Translations under genes and position numbers: made by a program
Assembly: GCF_020991375.1 (NCBI RefSeq)
Contig: NZ_JAJLQZ010000002.1
Coordinates: 248,001-312,000, forward strand
Source: Glycomyces amatae
GTDB lineage: Bacteria > Actinomycetota > Actinomycetes > Mycobacteriales > Micromonosporaceae
DNA length: 64,000 nucleotides
Direction: 5' to 3'
The notes under the pieces: generated by a model
Database searches by the model: none
Told to the model about the DNA's origin: nothing
Seen by the model: the letters and a program-made list of their open reading frames with translations, nothing else
Part shown: positions 38,502-46,880 of the stretch, in pieces
How positions within the stretch are numbered: the first letter of the stretch is position 1
How the letters are laid out: each line of letters begins with the position of its first letter

Positions 38502-40196
38502 CTAAACCTCGGACCCGATATATATCAGAGACTTCAGGACGTATCGGCCCGGTTCGAGGACGCCCCTGAGCACCGGCAGCATCGTGGCCGGCCAGTACAG
38601 GTGCGTGCCCTGGATCGGCTCGATGACCGCGGCCTCCCGCTCCCCCGTGCCGTCGATGATCTCCGAGCGCAGGCCCCCGCCGGTCGCGACGGCCTTCGAC
38701 CCGTCGGCGTCGGCGGTGCTCCCCGGTTTCGGCACGCACCAGCCGCCCTCGCCGGTGTAGAGGGTCCGGCCGGTCTCGATGACGTGGATGCGGGCGTGCC
38801 AGCCGTCCACGGCCGCCTCCAGGGAGGTCGTGATCGTGACGTCCTCCCACGGCTGCCAGTTGACCGTCAGGACGCCGCTCTCGTCGATCTCGCCCTCGTC
38901 GGAGTCCTCGCGGCCCCTCCAGTGGCGGCCGTCCTCGGAGAGCATGAGCGCCCCGTCCGGGACCGCGAACTCCAGGCCGGGACCGGGGGCGGCGTGCGAG
39001 AACGCGGCGGCCGAGGAGTAGGCGAGCTTGCCGTAGGAGGCCTGCCCGCCGCGGGCCCACGGGTGCCAGGCCTGGCCGTTGAGGCGGGTCACGTGGCCCG
39101 CGCGGTCGCGGACGTGCACCGCCCGGGCGGCCTTGTGCGGCTGGACGACCGGGCCGGGCGCGGCGGCCTCGGCGGTCCAGAAGGGATGTGCAGCGGAGGC
39201 GAGGAGGCCGGTGAAGATCTTCATGGCCCACCAAGGGGAGCCGGCGGTGAGGTACTGCTCGACAACGGCGTCGTTGGGGTAGCGGTAGCCGACGGTGAGG
39301 CGCCCGGCCGGGTCGAGGATGGGCTGGTCCCACCACCAGGCGAGGTGGCGGCGGGCGTGCCCGGCGGCCTCGGCCCACGGTACCGCCTCGACGTCGGCGG
39401 CGGCGAGGGCGGCCCACAGGGAGCCCTGGGCGAAGCGGTAGCCGAGGCTGCGGCCGTAGGGGACGGCGGCGCCGTCGGCGCCGAACCAGGACCCGAACCG
39501 GCGCGCGAACGCGGCGGCGTGCTCGACGTACCGGTCGTCGCCCGAGAACTTGAAATTGAGCAGCGCATAGGTGTGGAACGCGAAGGGGTTGTAGTAGTCG
39601 ACGCGGCCGCCGGGGCCGTCCTCGTAGACCGAGCCGCCCAGGAGCATCTCCCCCATGCGCTCCAGGTGCGAGGCCGCCACCGCGGGGTCGTGCGCGACGC
39701 CGAGCCGCTTGAGGCCGTGCCCGGCGAAGACCGGGAAGTAGTGCCAGTTGGTGTCGGCGACCGGGCCGAGGTAGGCCGCCGAGAGCCAGGCGGCGGTCTT
39801 GTCCTTCGCCTTGGGGCCCAAGGGCTCCCAGAGCTTCTCCGGGGCGAGGGCGAGGGCCTGGCCGACCGAGGCGGCCTCGACCATGCGCTGGCCGCCGCCG
39901 GCGGGGTCGCCGACGTACCAGGGGTCGTCGGGGTCGAGGGCGCGGGCGAGGGACGCGGCGAGGGACGCCCACACCTCGTCGGGGACGGCGTCCTTGGCGG
40001 CGGCGAGGCCCCACAGGGGACGGGTGAGCAGCTCGAACCAGTCCTCGGTATGGGAGTGGTTCGACATGGTGACCGGCATGGCGTCGGGCCCCTGGGCGGC
40101 CAGATCGGCGGCGGGCCGCCCGATCTGGAGCGCGGCCGAGGCCCAACCGGTGTAGCTCTGTTCCAGCGGTCCGAACGTGCGAAGCGGAGAAGTCAC
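38502..40196 (-). CDS. DUF2264 protein (glycoside-hydrolase-like)
   Basis: 564 residues from GTG 40196. 'WFELLTRPLWGLAA' with 'WHYFPVFAGHGLKRLG', 'VDYYNPFAFHTYALLNFKFS' and 'GRSLGYRFAQGSLWAALAA' mark the DUF2264 family: an (alpha/alpha) barrel plus a C-terminal beta domain. Relatives are implicated in uronic-acid oligosaccharide hydrolysis (the family has been linked to GH154), which is family knowledge and not shown here. A TTGCAG-N17-TAGCGT promoter ends 8 nt before the GTG, so the message is probably leaderless. Its promoter abuts the trailer end of the CRISPR array, from which read-through could also reach it. Confidence 0.85.
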   Translation of the reverse strand: MTSPLRTFGPLEQSYTGWASAALQIGRPAADLAAQGPDAMPVTMSNHSHTEDWFELLTRPLWGLAAAKDAVPDEVWASLAASLARALDPDDPWYVGDPAGGGQRMVEAASVGQALALAPEKLWEPLGPKAKDKTAAWLSAAYLGPVADTNWHYFPVFAGHGLKRLGVAHDPAVAASHLERMGEMLLGGSVYEDGPGGRVDYYNPFAFHTYALLNFKFSGDDRYVEHAAAFARRFGSWFGADGAAVPYGRSLGYRFAQGSLWAALAAADVEAVPWAEAAGHARRHLAWWWDQPILDPAGRLTVGYRYPNDAVVEQYLTAGSPWWAMKIFTGLLASAAHPFWTAEAAAPGPVVQPHKAARAVHVRDRAGHVTRLNGQAWHPWARGGQASYGKLAYSSAAAFSHAAPGPGLEFAVPDGALMLSEDGRHWRGREDSDEGEIDESGVLTVNWQPWEDVTITTSLEAAVDGWHARIHVIETGRTLYTGEGGWCVPKPGSTADADGSKAVATGGGLRSEIIDGTGEREAAVIEPIQGTHLYWPATMLPVLRGVLEPGRYVLKSLIYIGSEV

Positions 40197-40204
40197 GCTG
40201 GCAG

Positions 40205-40233
40205 ACGCTATCAACGCGAGCCAACCGCTGCAA
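40205..40233 (-). promoter_or_regulatory. Leaderless promoter of the DUF2264 gene
   Basis: On the minus strand TTGCAG (40228-40233), 17 nt, TAGCGT (40205-40210), then 8 nt to GTG 40196. The -35 box lies at the first bases of a degenerate, in-register CRISPR repeat. Confidence 0.6.
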
Positions 40234-40256
40234 GCCCCCGCCCCTGCGGGGCCGAA
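40229..40256 (-). repeat. Probable fossil CRISPR repeat
   Basis: Exactly 61 bp (one repeat-spacer unit) beyond the last clear repeat. 14 of the 17 central positions match the consensus (CCCCGC...TGCGGGGC), the ends do not. The register makes chance less likely in this GC-rich context, but it remains an inference. Confidence 0.45.
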
Positions 40257-40289
40257 CATGACCGCTCCATCGTCAACACCTACGCGGGC

Positions 40290-41659
40290 GGTACATCCCC
40301 GCGGGCGCAGGGCTCTCACCAAGGCCGGCCGCCTAGCCGAGGCCTTCACCGGCTCATCCCCGCGGATGCGGGGCTTTCAACATCGAAGCACTGATCCCCA
40401 CGCAGGACCGAGGCTCACCCCCGCCAGTGCGGGGCTCTCTCGATGACCGCCATCCATCCGCACCCGCTCATCGGCTCATCCCCGCGAATGCAGGGCTCTC
40501 GGCGTCGCACTGTGCGTCCTCGCCTGGGTCCGGAGTTCATCCCCGCGGATGCGGGGCTCTCTTGAGCTTCATGAGCATGTCGGCGGTGAGCTTGGGTTCA
40601 TCCCCGCGAGTGCGGGGCTCTCGGCGAGGGCGTCGAGCGGGCGTTCGAGGTCAAGGGTTCATCCCCGCGGGTGCGGGGCTTTCTTCGGGAAGATCGTCGC
40701 CTGGGACCCCGACACGGGTTCATCCCCGCGGGTGCGGGGCTTTCCTCTGGAGCCGGAGCCACCGGGTCCTCGCCGCGGGTTCATCCCCGCGGGTGCGGGG
40801 CTTTCGCGGTGTCGGGTCTCTGCTGCGCGGGGCGCGAGGGTTCATCCCCGCGGGTGCGGGGCTTTCGCCGAGGAGATGACCGACGACCAGCGCGAGCGGG
40901 GTTCATCCCCGCGGGTGCGGGGCTTTCAACGACTACGTGCGGGCGTGCTCCCGGACGTGCGGTTCATCCCCGCGGGTGCGGGGCTTTCATGGTTCTCCTC
41001 CTCGTTCCAGATGCGGTGCCAGGTTCATCCCCGCGGGTGCGGGGCTTTCAACGACTACGTGCGGGCGTGCTCCCGGACGTGCGGTTCATCCCCGCGGGTG
41101 CGGGGCTTTCCGCCCGAGCTCGAGTGCTTCGCGGGCGGGCATCGGTTCATCCCCGCGGGTGCGGGGCTTTCACCACAACCGCCCCAAAAGGGTATCGCCC
41201 TCAAGGTTCATCCCCGCGGGTGCGGGGCTTTCCTGCACCACGGCACTCCCTACACGGTCAACGAGGGTTCATCCCCGCGGGTGCGGGGCTTTCAGTCGCT
41301 CGGAGGGAGCCCTGCCGGGTGGTCGTGGTTCATCCCCGCGGGTGCGGGGCTTTCCGCGGCAACCGACGCACCTCCGGCGGCAACGTCGGTTCATCCCCGC
41401 GGGTGCGGGGCTTTCCTGGGCGACCGCGTCGCGGAGGTTGTTGAGTGCGGTTCATCCCCGCGGGTGCGGGGCTTTCCCGCATCGTCCGCCAGCCGGTCGA
41501 GTGGTTCGGGGTTCATCCCCGCGGGTGCGGGGCTTTCGCCTGGACCCAGCGGGCCGGCAACGGCGAATGGGGTTCATCCCCGCGGGTGCGGGGCTTTCGT
41601 GCTCGACTCCCTCCACGGGTCCGCAATGGAGGGTTCATCCCCGCGGGTGCGGGGCTTTC
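40290..41659 (-). CRISPR. Type I-E CRISPR array, 23 repeats and 22 spacers
   Basis: Repeats are 28 bp, spacers all 33 bp, period exactly 61. On the plus strand the repeat begins GGTTCATCCCCG, continues CGGG and ends TGCGGGGCTTTC. The crRNA-sense strand is the minus strand (GCCCCGC hairpin, 5' handle ATGAACC), so it is read away from cas6e. The 17 repeats nearest cas6e (40656-41659) are identical; the six distal ones (40290-40622) carry 1-5 changes, five of them sharing CTCTC for CTTTC. Spacers 40928-40960 and 41050-41082 are identical. Several spacers read as open coding sequence, as phage-derived spacers often do. Only 21 bp separate the first repeat from the cas6e stop, so there is no free-standing leader. 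Confidence 0.98.
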
Positions 41660-41680
41660 ACTTCTTGACCTGCATGTCTG

Positions 41681-42457
41681 TCACCTCGAAACCCTATTCT
41701 CTTTTTCTATCCACTTGAGACTGGCGAGTGTCAGGAGCCCCGCTCCGTAGGCCTTCGCGGAGCCCAAGCCGTGGATCAAGGCACGTCTTATGGACTTCTC
41801 GTCCTCCACCACCAGCCTGCCCGTGTAGGTCACCTTCCGAATCGTCACCATCGACTTGGCGCCGGGCTTGACCGAATCCCCCTTCTTGAAGCTCTTCACC
41901 TCCGTGTCCGACAACAACACATCAGGGACCGCTTGCGGCTCCTCATCCAGGAAGCCGCTGGGCAGCTCGATCTCGGCAACCCGGAAGCCTGCGCCCGGAG
42001 CCCGCCTGAGCAGCCAGTTCAGCTGCTCGCTTCGGCTCTTGATCGGTCGGCGAGTGCCCCTGGGCCGTTTTTCCTCGGCGCCCCCCGATTCCGAAGTCGG
42101 CCCCGCCGGGTGCGGCTCGCTGTAGGTCGGGCTCGCGGTCAGCTTGAACGCATATTCTTGCCAGGTCTCCAACATGCCCAGCATCGGCTCGTAGTCGCGG
42201 ACCGCGAACCGCGCAAGCTCCTCCTCGCTGCCGCAGGCCTCCCACAAGGCACCCCATTCCGGCCGGGTCCGTTCCGTTACCGCGAAGAGCGCCAACCGGT
42301 TCCCCGGTTCGACATCGAGCCTCCACAGGAACCGTTCCGATCCGTCACCCTCCTTGATCGCCTCGAGGACCTCGTTCTTCATCTGCTGAGGGTTTCGCAG
42401 CAGCGCACGGGTTCTGGGCCGGGCCACGTCGAGCGGCAGTCTAGAAATAAACGGCAT
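41681..42457 (-). CDS. cas6e: Type I-E crRNA endoribonuclease Cas6e, active site altered
   Basis: 258 residues from ATG 42457, 4 bp after the cas5e stop. It has the two ferredoxin-like halves of Cas6e: 'MPFISRLPLDVARPRTRALL' at the start and the Gly-rich loop 'GLGSAKAYGAGLL' at the end. Cas6e cuts pre-crRNA at the repeat hairpin and stays bound as the Cascade head. In Thermus Cse3 the catalytic Tyr23 and His26 lie in NPYEMHRTL; the aligned stretch here is NPQQMKNEV, giving Gln24 and Lys27. Gln at the first site is common in relatives, but loss of the His is not. RNA binding may persist while cleavage is doubtful. An acidic/Pro-rich insertion precedes 'RRPIKSRSEQLNWLLRR'. Otherwise full length. 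Confidence 0.92.
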   Translation of the reverse strand: MPFISRLPLDVARPRTRALLRNPQQMKNEVLEAIKEGDGSERFLWRLDVEPGNRLALFAVTERTRPEWGALWEACGSEEELARFAVRDYEPMLGMLETWQEYAFKLTASPTYSEPHPAGPTSESGGAEEKRPRGTRRPIKSRSEQLNWLLRRAPGAGFRVAEIELPSGFLDEEPQAVPDVLLSDTEVKSFKKGDSVKPGAKSMVTIRKVTYTGRLVVEDEKSIRRALIHGLGSAKAYGAGLLTLASLKWIEKENRVSR

Positions 42458-42461
42458 GAGG

Positions 42462-43271
42462 TCACTCCGTCCACCAAAGGGGGTCGTGCTCGGCGTCCAC
42501 AGGGCTCGGACTCGCAAGCGGCGCCGTGGCCGGACTGCCCGCCACTTTGACCGGCAGCGAATCGCGCGTCACCACCCGCTCCCTCCAAGCCCGTTCAGTC
42601 GACGCGAAGCTCACCGGTACGTCTCGCACCACTTCCCCGCCCTCCTCGTCCTCCCACACGAACTCCAGCTCGATCTCGTCGCCTGCGGCTCGCTCGCTCC
42701 TCGTCCTCGGGGCCCAGGGTTCTTCTCGGAGGACCGCGACCAGCGATTCGCCCTCCCGGACGCCGAGCGAGATCCGCCCGGCGGGCGGGCACGAGCGTCG
42801 GCCCAGCGACAGCGGGAACCAGGGCCGCCGTACCGCCTCGTCCAGGCGGCCCAGGAATTCCCGCCCGCCTTCCAGCCCCACCAGGAACGAGGCGTCCTGG
42901 AGGTAGTAACGCCATGTCCGCACGGTCGTCATCGGAGCCTTCCCCGTCCGCAGCTGCTGGATCCCGGAGGCGTTGACCTCCGACTTCGGGAGGTTCTTGG
43001 GTTGCAGTCTCTTCGGCCCCGTCCACTCGTAGTTGGAAGCGGTGTGGAAGTCGCGCAGCAGCTTGCCGCGCCGGTCCACGCGCACACCCATCCTCAACTC
43101 GCGCAACGGTTCGAGGTCGGCTCCTCGCTCCAGACCGAGGGCCGCTCCCAGCAGGCCGATCACGCCGGACTTGGTCGGTGCCCGCCCGGTCATGCGGGTG
43201 TCGATGGCGGGACGATCGCCCCAGGATTGAAGCGGACCGGCGAGGCGCAGCAACAGGACACTGACGCTCAT
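42462..43271 (-). CDS. cas5e: Type I-E Cascade subunit Cas5e
   Basis: 269 residues, ATG overlapping the cas7e stop (ATGA). 'LLLRLAGPLQSWGDRPAID' is the near-universal Cas5 N-terminus; 'RMTGRAPTKSGVIGLLGAALG' spans the typical thumb start, and 'RTWRYYLQDASFLVGLEG' and 'RPWFPLSLGRRSCPPAGRI' follow as in the family. It caps the 5' handle of the crRNA in Cascade. No HNH or other inserted nuclease domain is present. The C-terminal ~30 residues are extra and Pro/Ser-rich. It looks functional. Confidence 0.95.
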   Translation of the reverse strand: MSVSVLLLRLAGPLQSWGDRPAIDTRMTGRAPTKSGVIGLLGAALGLERGADLEPLRELRMGVRVDRRGKLLRDFHTASNYEWTGPKRLQPKNLPKSEVNASGIQQLRTGKAPMTTVRTWRYYLQDASFLVGLEGGREFLGRLDEAVRRPWFPLSLGRRSCPPAGRISLGVREGESLVAVLREEPWAPRTRSERAAGDEIELEFVWEDEEGGEVVRDVPVSFASTERAWRERVVTRDSLPVKVAGSPATAPLASPSPVDAEHDPLWWTE

Positions 43272-44602
43272 GCCGCCTCGCGCAACGCCGCAGCCGTGTA
43301 CGCCTCGATCTCGTCCAGCAGCTCTGGAAGCGGAACGGAGTCGCCGAACGCCTCGGCCAACCGGCCACGGGTCTTGTCCCCCCTCGCGATGTAGGTCGCG
43401 AGGACTTTCGCGGCGGGACTACCCCAGCTGGCCTCGACGTCGTCGTGCTCGTCGGCGAGACGGACCATGGAAGCCGCCGCCCTGCCGTCGGTCTCCCAGA
43501 CCGGTCGTTCGAAGGCGGTCACGAGGTTGACGGGGGCGTCGGTTCGGGCCGAGACCACGAGGAGGTGCGGGCGTGTGGTGTGGCCGAACGTGTTCTGATG
43601 GCCCGAGGGGATCGACAGGGCGAACGACCTGATGAAGTCCTTCGTGACCTTCGCGGTCGGATCCACAGAGGCCTCGGCTGCGCCGAGGTTGTCGAACAGC
43701 TGGTGGACCGCGATCGTGGCGAACCGGTAGTAGGTGGCGGCGTTGAACTCGACGGTGCCGAGCATCGTCGCGGGCCCGCCCTTGGAAAGACCTGAATCGA
43801 GTACGTCTCCGCTGCCGCCGGACCGGAAGTCGTCGACAGTGGTGAAGTAGTCGAACTCGACCTTCGTGTCATGGGTCGACAACGCATGCGCGACCTGCAC
43901 CGACCCGTCCACGTTGAACTCGGTCCGATCGGCCACCATGCGCCCGAACAGCGCGATCTCGGGCGGGTAGGGGCGGCCGACGAGGAAGTCCCACAGTCCT
44001 TCGGTCTTCAAGGCCTCCGCCAGGGCCGCGGTCGCCGCGTCGGCGGCGTTGAGGAGTTCGGCGGAGGTGAGCTTCGCGTCAGCGCCGGCCTTGGGGTCCT
44101 TCGCCTCCTTCTTCAGCTTCTTGCGCTTGGTCTGGAGAAGCTCGCGCTCTTTCGCGTCACGGACGTCTCGCGCCGTCTCCGCCAGCACCGCCCATTGCGC
44201 CTGCAACACGGCCGCGACCTGCTCGACGCCGCTGCGTTGGAGGAAGAACGTGTAGGCGGTGCGTTCGCGGTTGGACGACTTCCACTTGTCGGTCAGGGTC
44301 GCGACCGCTCCTCGGGCCAGGACCGCAGCGGTCGCCGCGTGCTGTTCGTCCCCTTCGCGACCGGCGCACAGACGCTCGGTGATCGCCTCCTGGAGCCGTT
44401 CGGTCCGCATCGATCGGTCTTCGGGGGGCACTTCGGCGAGAAGGTGGCGGCGGGTCGCCCGCTTCCACGACTGCGAGGAGACCCGGGCCCGCCGCACCCC
44501 GCCGTAGAAGGCGTCCTTGGGGCTGCCGGAGTCGTCACGGTTGAGGTTGGAGGGCGGCATGGTCTGAAGTATGTGGAGGTCGAGGAAGAGTCGGTTCGTC
44601 AC
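43268..44602 (-). CDS. cas7e: Type I-E Cascade backbone subunit Cas7e
   Basis: 444 residues from GTG 44602, chosen because AAAGG lies 7 nt upstream and it yields the family start 'MTNRLFLDLHILQTMP'; an upstream TTG (44617) overlaps the cse2 stop. 'SNLNRDDSGSPKDAFYGGVR' and 'RARVSSQSWKRATRRHLL' are hallmark Cas7e sequences, as are 'ALFGRMVADRTEFNVDGSVQ' and 'VAHALSTHDTKVEFDYFT'. Six copies normally coat the crRNA. It is longer than E. coli CasC (363) mainly through a Lys-rich helical stretch around residues 165-185 ('LLQTKRKKLKKEAKDPKAGA'). No defect was seen. Confidence 0.95.
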   Translation of the reverse strand: MTNRLFLDLHILQTMPPSNLNRDDSGSPKDAFYGGVRRARVSSQSWKRATRRHLLAEVPPEDRSMRTERLQEAITERLCAGREGDEQHAATAAVLARGAVATLTDKWKSSNRERTAYTFFLQRSGVEQVAAVLQAQWAVLAETARDVRDAKERELLQTKRKKLKKEAKDPKAGADAKLTSAELLNAADAATAALAEALKTEGLWDFLVGRPYPPEIALFGRMVADRTEFNVDGSVQVAHALSTHDTKVEFDYFTTVDDFRSGGSGDVLDSGLSKGGPATMLGTVEFNAATYYRFATIAVHQLFDNLGAAEASVDPTAKVTKDFIRSFALSIPSGHQNTFGHTTRPHLLVVSARTDAPVNLVTAFERPVWETDGRAAASMVRLADEHDDVEASWGSPAAKVLATYIARGDKTRGRLAEAFGDSVPLPELLDEIEAYTAAALREAA

Positions 44603-44613
44603 ATCACGGCCTT

Positions 44614-45156
44614 TCAATGTTCGCGTGCGGGAGTCTCAGGGGGCCGCTTGTACTGGCGGCCCCAGTCGCGGCAGAGTCGGTCGCGGCGCGAGGGGTCGTC
44701 CCAGGCCCGTACCGCCGTGAAGACGCGGTCGTAGTCGAGGCCGATGCGGTGGTTCTTGAGCATCGCCACGAGGCGGCGGAGGTGGCCGACGAGTTCGGCC
44801 TGACTGGTGGAGCCCCCGATCCGGTTCATCAGTGCGTCCAGCCCCGGTTTGCCGACCGAGTCCTGCGCCGCGAGCCGGGCGGCGGCCCGGCCGATGTCCA
44901 TCTCCGGCTGATGCATCCTCGCGCCAGTGGACTGCTGGTGGGTGCCGAAGAGCACCAAGGTCTCGTGTTCGGCGCGGAAGCGGCCGGTCGCATTGCCGCC
45001 CCTCGTCAGGTCCCAGGTGGTGTAGAAGTCCCACATCGCCGGGATGCCGCCGGGCTCGTGGCCGGCGCCGCGGCGGAGCGCGGCGGTCTTCGCCGGGGCC
45101 TCGAAGTCGTCGGGATCAAAGCGGTTCCAGAACCTGCGGGTGTCGTCGTCGCTCAC
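44614..45156 (-). CDS. cse2: Type I-E Cascade small subunit Cse2 (Cas11e)
   Basis: 180 residues, GTG overlapping the cse1 stop (GTGA). All-helical; 'AALRRGAGHEPGGIPAMWDF' and 'GRFRAEHETLVLFGTHQQS' with 'LMNRIGGSTSQAELVGHLRR' then 'LKNHRIGLDYDRVFTAVRAW' are typical actinobacterial Cse2. Two copies normally form the belly of Cascade and stabilise the R-loop. Intact and of normal length. Confidence 0.95.
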   Translation of the reverse strand: MSDDDTRRFWNRFDPDDFEAPAKTAALRRGAGHEPGGIPAMWDFYTTWDLTRGGNATGRFRAEHETLVLFGTHQQSTGARMHQPEMDIGRAAARLAAQDSVGKPGLDALMNRIGGSTSQAELVGHLRRLVAMLKNHRIGLDYDRVFTAVRAWDDPSRRDRLCRDWGRQYKRPPETPAREH

Positions 45157-46799
45157 GTGCTGATCCCTTCAGGGTGCTCCCATTGGAGGGGCAGATGTCT
45201 CTTGGCCGCGGCCCAGATCGCGATCTCGGCGCCGGCGGCGCTGTATTCGCGAGTGCCGCCCTCGTAGTCCACGGTTCGCCCGGCGACGGCACGGGGCCCT
45301 ACCATCGCGAGCAGTTCTTCGAACACTTCCAGGGTGTGGTCCCGTAGGTCGCGTTCCCATTGCCAGAGTGCGCTGCGCACGGCTTGGTGGTCGCCGAGGC
45401 ACGTTTGGAGCGCGCGGAGGAACCGGCGGGCGAGCGGATCGATCCGGTCGAGGAGGAGGTCGATCGGGTCGAGGCCCGTGGCATCGCGGCCGTTGTCACC
45501 GCGCCCGGCCGCCATGCGCAGATGACTCCAAGCCCGGCCGAGCGCTTCCGCCATGTCGTGGATCTGCGCGGCCGAGACGGCGATCGCGTTCCGCTCAGGC
45601 CAGTCGCGCTCGGTCATGAGCGCCGCTACCGGGACGGGGATGCGGTCATGGATGATGCCTTCGCATCGACCCGGCGGCGAGGTGTACTTCGCGCCGTACA
45701 CGCTCACTTGCAGGGGGAAGTCATTGGGCAGATGTAGTTTCGCCAGTTCAGCCACAGTCTGGAGCTGCCTGGCGAGGCGTTCGATCCGGTCGTGGTCTTG
45801 GTTCTGGTTGCCCGGGACGGCAAGTCGGCGCGGGAGCGCGAGCAAAGATTGCAGCCCCCACCAGGTGCCGTGTTCGTAGGGGTGCCGTTTCGGTACGAAC
45901 TTGACCTGCTCGTTCTCGCCTTTCCGGGCCCATACCGTGTGCGGCTCGTATTCGGGCACTGCCGTGTACTCGATGCCGGGGAACACGAGTGCCCCCACGA
46001 CGCTTCGAGGCTCGTGCGCGTCATCGGGAACCAGGCGGATGCTGCGGGACAGCTGCGTGAACAGCCGCACGCGATGGCCTGGTTCCAGATCGGTCGTGAC
46101 GCGCCGTTCATAGATGCGCGGTGGGAGCTCCCAGTGAGGCAGGTCGTCGGGTTCCAGTCCGCCGCCGAGGATCGGCAGGTTGAGCATGATCGTCTCGAAG
46201 AGGTTGCGGCCCTCGGGGATCACGACGCCGAGAGTGCCGAGGGGGCCGGCACCGACGCCGTCCTTCGGACTCGGTTTGGGGCCGCCGGTGTCCCAGCACA
46301 GGGTGTGCACCAGCCACAGTGCCGCCTCGCCGGGCGGCATGGTGTGGCCCTGGCCTTCGACCGTGGCGGTGAAGAGCGGAACGTTGTTGCCGGTGGCCGA
46401 GGTGGTCACGAGTTTCGCGAGGCCTTCGGCCCGGTCCTCGGCGGGCAGGCGGCCGACGCCGATCTGGGCGAACGGCCGCTCAGGGTCGAACAGGTCGAAC
46501 CGGTCATGCCAGTCGTCGAGGTAGCGCTCGACATGTGCGGCGAGGCCGCTGCGCACCGGTCCGTCCTCGAAGCGGGAAGCCCAGTCGGATTCGTCGCCGG
46601 GCACGCCCGCCGCGCGCATGACCACGGGCAGGAACAGGTGCCGCAGGAGCGCCGGCACCATGGTCTCCAAGGGCAGGTCGAACCTGAGGACCCGGTCGGA
46701 TCGGACCAGCGCCTCCCGCAGGGAGAGCTCGGTCCGGCCCCGGTGCCCCCCATCCTTGAGGACGACGGGAATCCATTTGGAATCGGACAGATTGAACAA
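45153..46799 (-). CDS. cse1: Type I-E Cascade large subunit Cse1 (Cas8e)
   Basis: 548 residues from a TTG 10 nt after AAGGA; this start gives the usual 'MFNLSDSKWIPVVLKDG'. 'RFDLFDPERPFAQIGVG', 'LVTTSATGNNVPLFTATVEG' (the loop region that contacts PAM/handle), 'AALWLVHTLCWDTGGPK' and the C-terminal four-helix bundle ('LLLDRIDPLARRFLRALQTC') are all present. Cse1 recognises the PAM and recruits Cas3. Normal length, no break. 81 bp separate it from cas3; the downstream subunits follow by 4-bp or similar overlaps, so stoichiometric Cascade expression is expected. Confidence 0.95.
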   Translation of the reverse strand: MFNLSDSKWIPVVLKDGGHRGRTELSLREALVRSDRVLRFDLPLETMVPALLRHLFLPVVMRAAGVPGDESDWASRFEDGPVRSGLAAHVERYLDDWHDRFDLFDPERPFAQIGVGRLPAEDRAEGLAKLVTTSATGNNVPLFTATVEGQGHTMPPGEAALWLVHTLCWDTGGPKPSPKDGVGAGPLGTLGVVIPEGRNLFETIMLNLPILGGGLEPDDLPHWELPPRIYERRVTTDLEPGHRVRLFTQLSRSIRLVPDDAHEPRSVVGALVFPGIEYTAVPEYEPHTVWARKGENEQVKFVPKRHPYEHGTWWGLQSLLALPRRLAVPGNQNQDHDRIERLARQLQTVAELAKLHLPNDFPLQVSVYGAKYTSPPGRCEGIIHDRIPVPVAALMTERDWPERNAIAVSAAQIHDMAEALGRAWSHLRMAAGRGDNGRDATGLDPIDLLLDRIDPLARRFLRALQTCLGDHQAVRSALWQWERDLRDHTLEVFEELLAMVGPRAVAGRTVDYEGGTREYSAAGAEIAIWAAAKRHLPLQWEHPEGIST

Positions 46800-46880
46800 T
46801 CAGAACAGTCCTTAGGGGTTGAGGGGAGGAATCATCATATGCCTTCGGAAGCCGCTCCGCAGCCCGGGCGTCACGTTGCG

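Noticed and set aside
40549..41718. Long plus-strand open frames with repeated 'GSSPRVRGF' or 'FIPAGAGLS' motifs
   Set aside because: These are translations of the CRISPR repeats; the 61-bp period cycles through all three frames, and no start site or family supports coding.
42462..43271. Possible HNH-type nuclease insertion in Cas5e, as in reported variant I-E systems
   Set aside because: No HNH residues or extra domain are present; Cas5e is of ordinary size.
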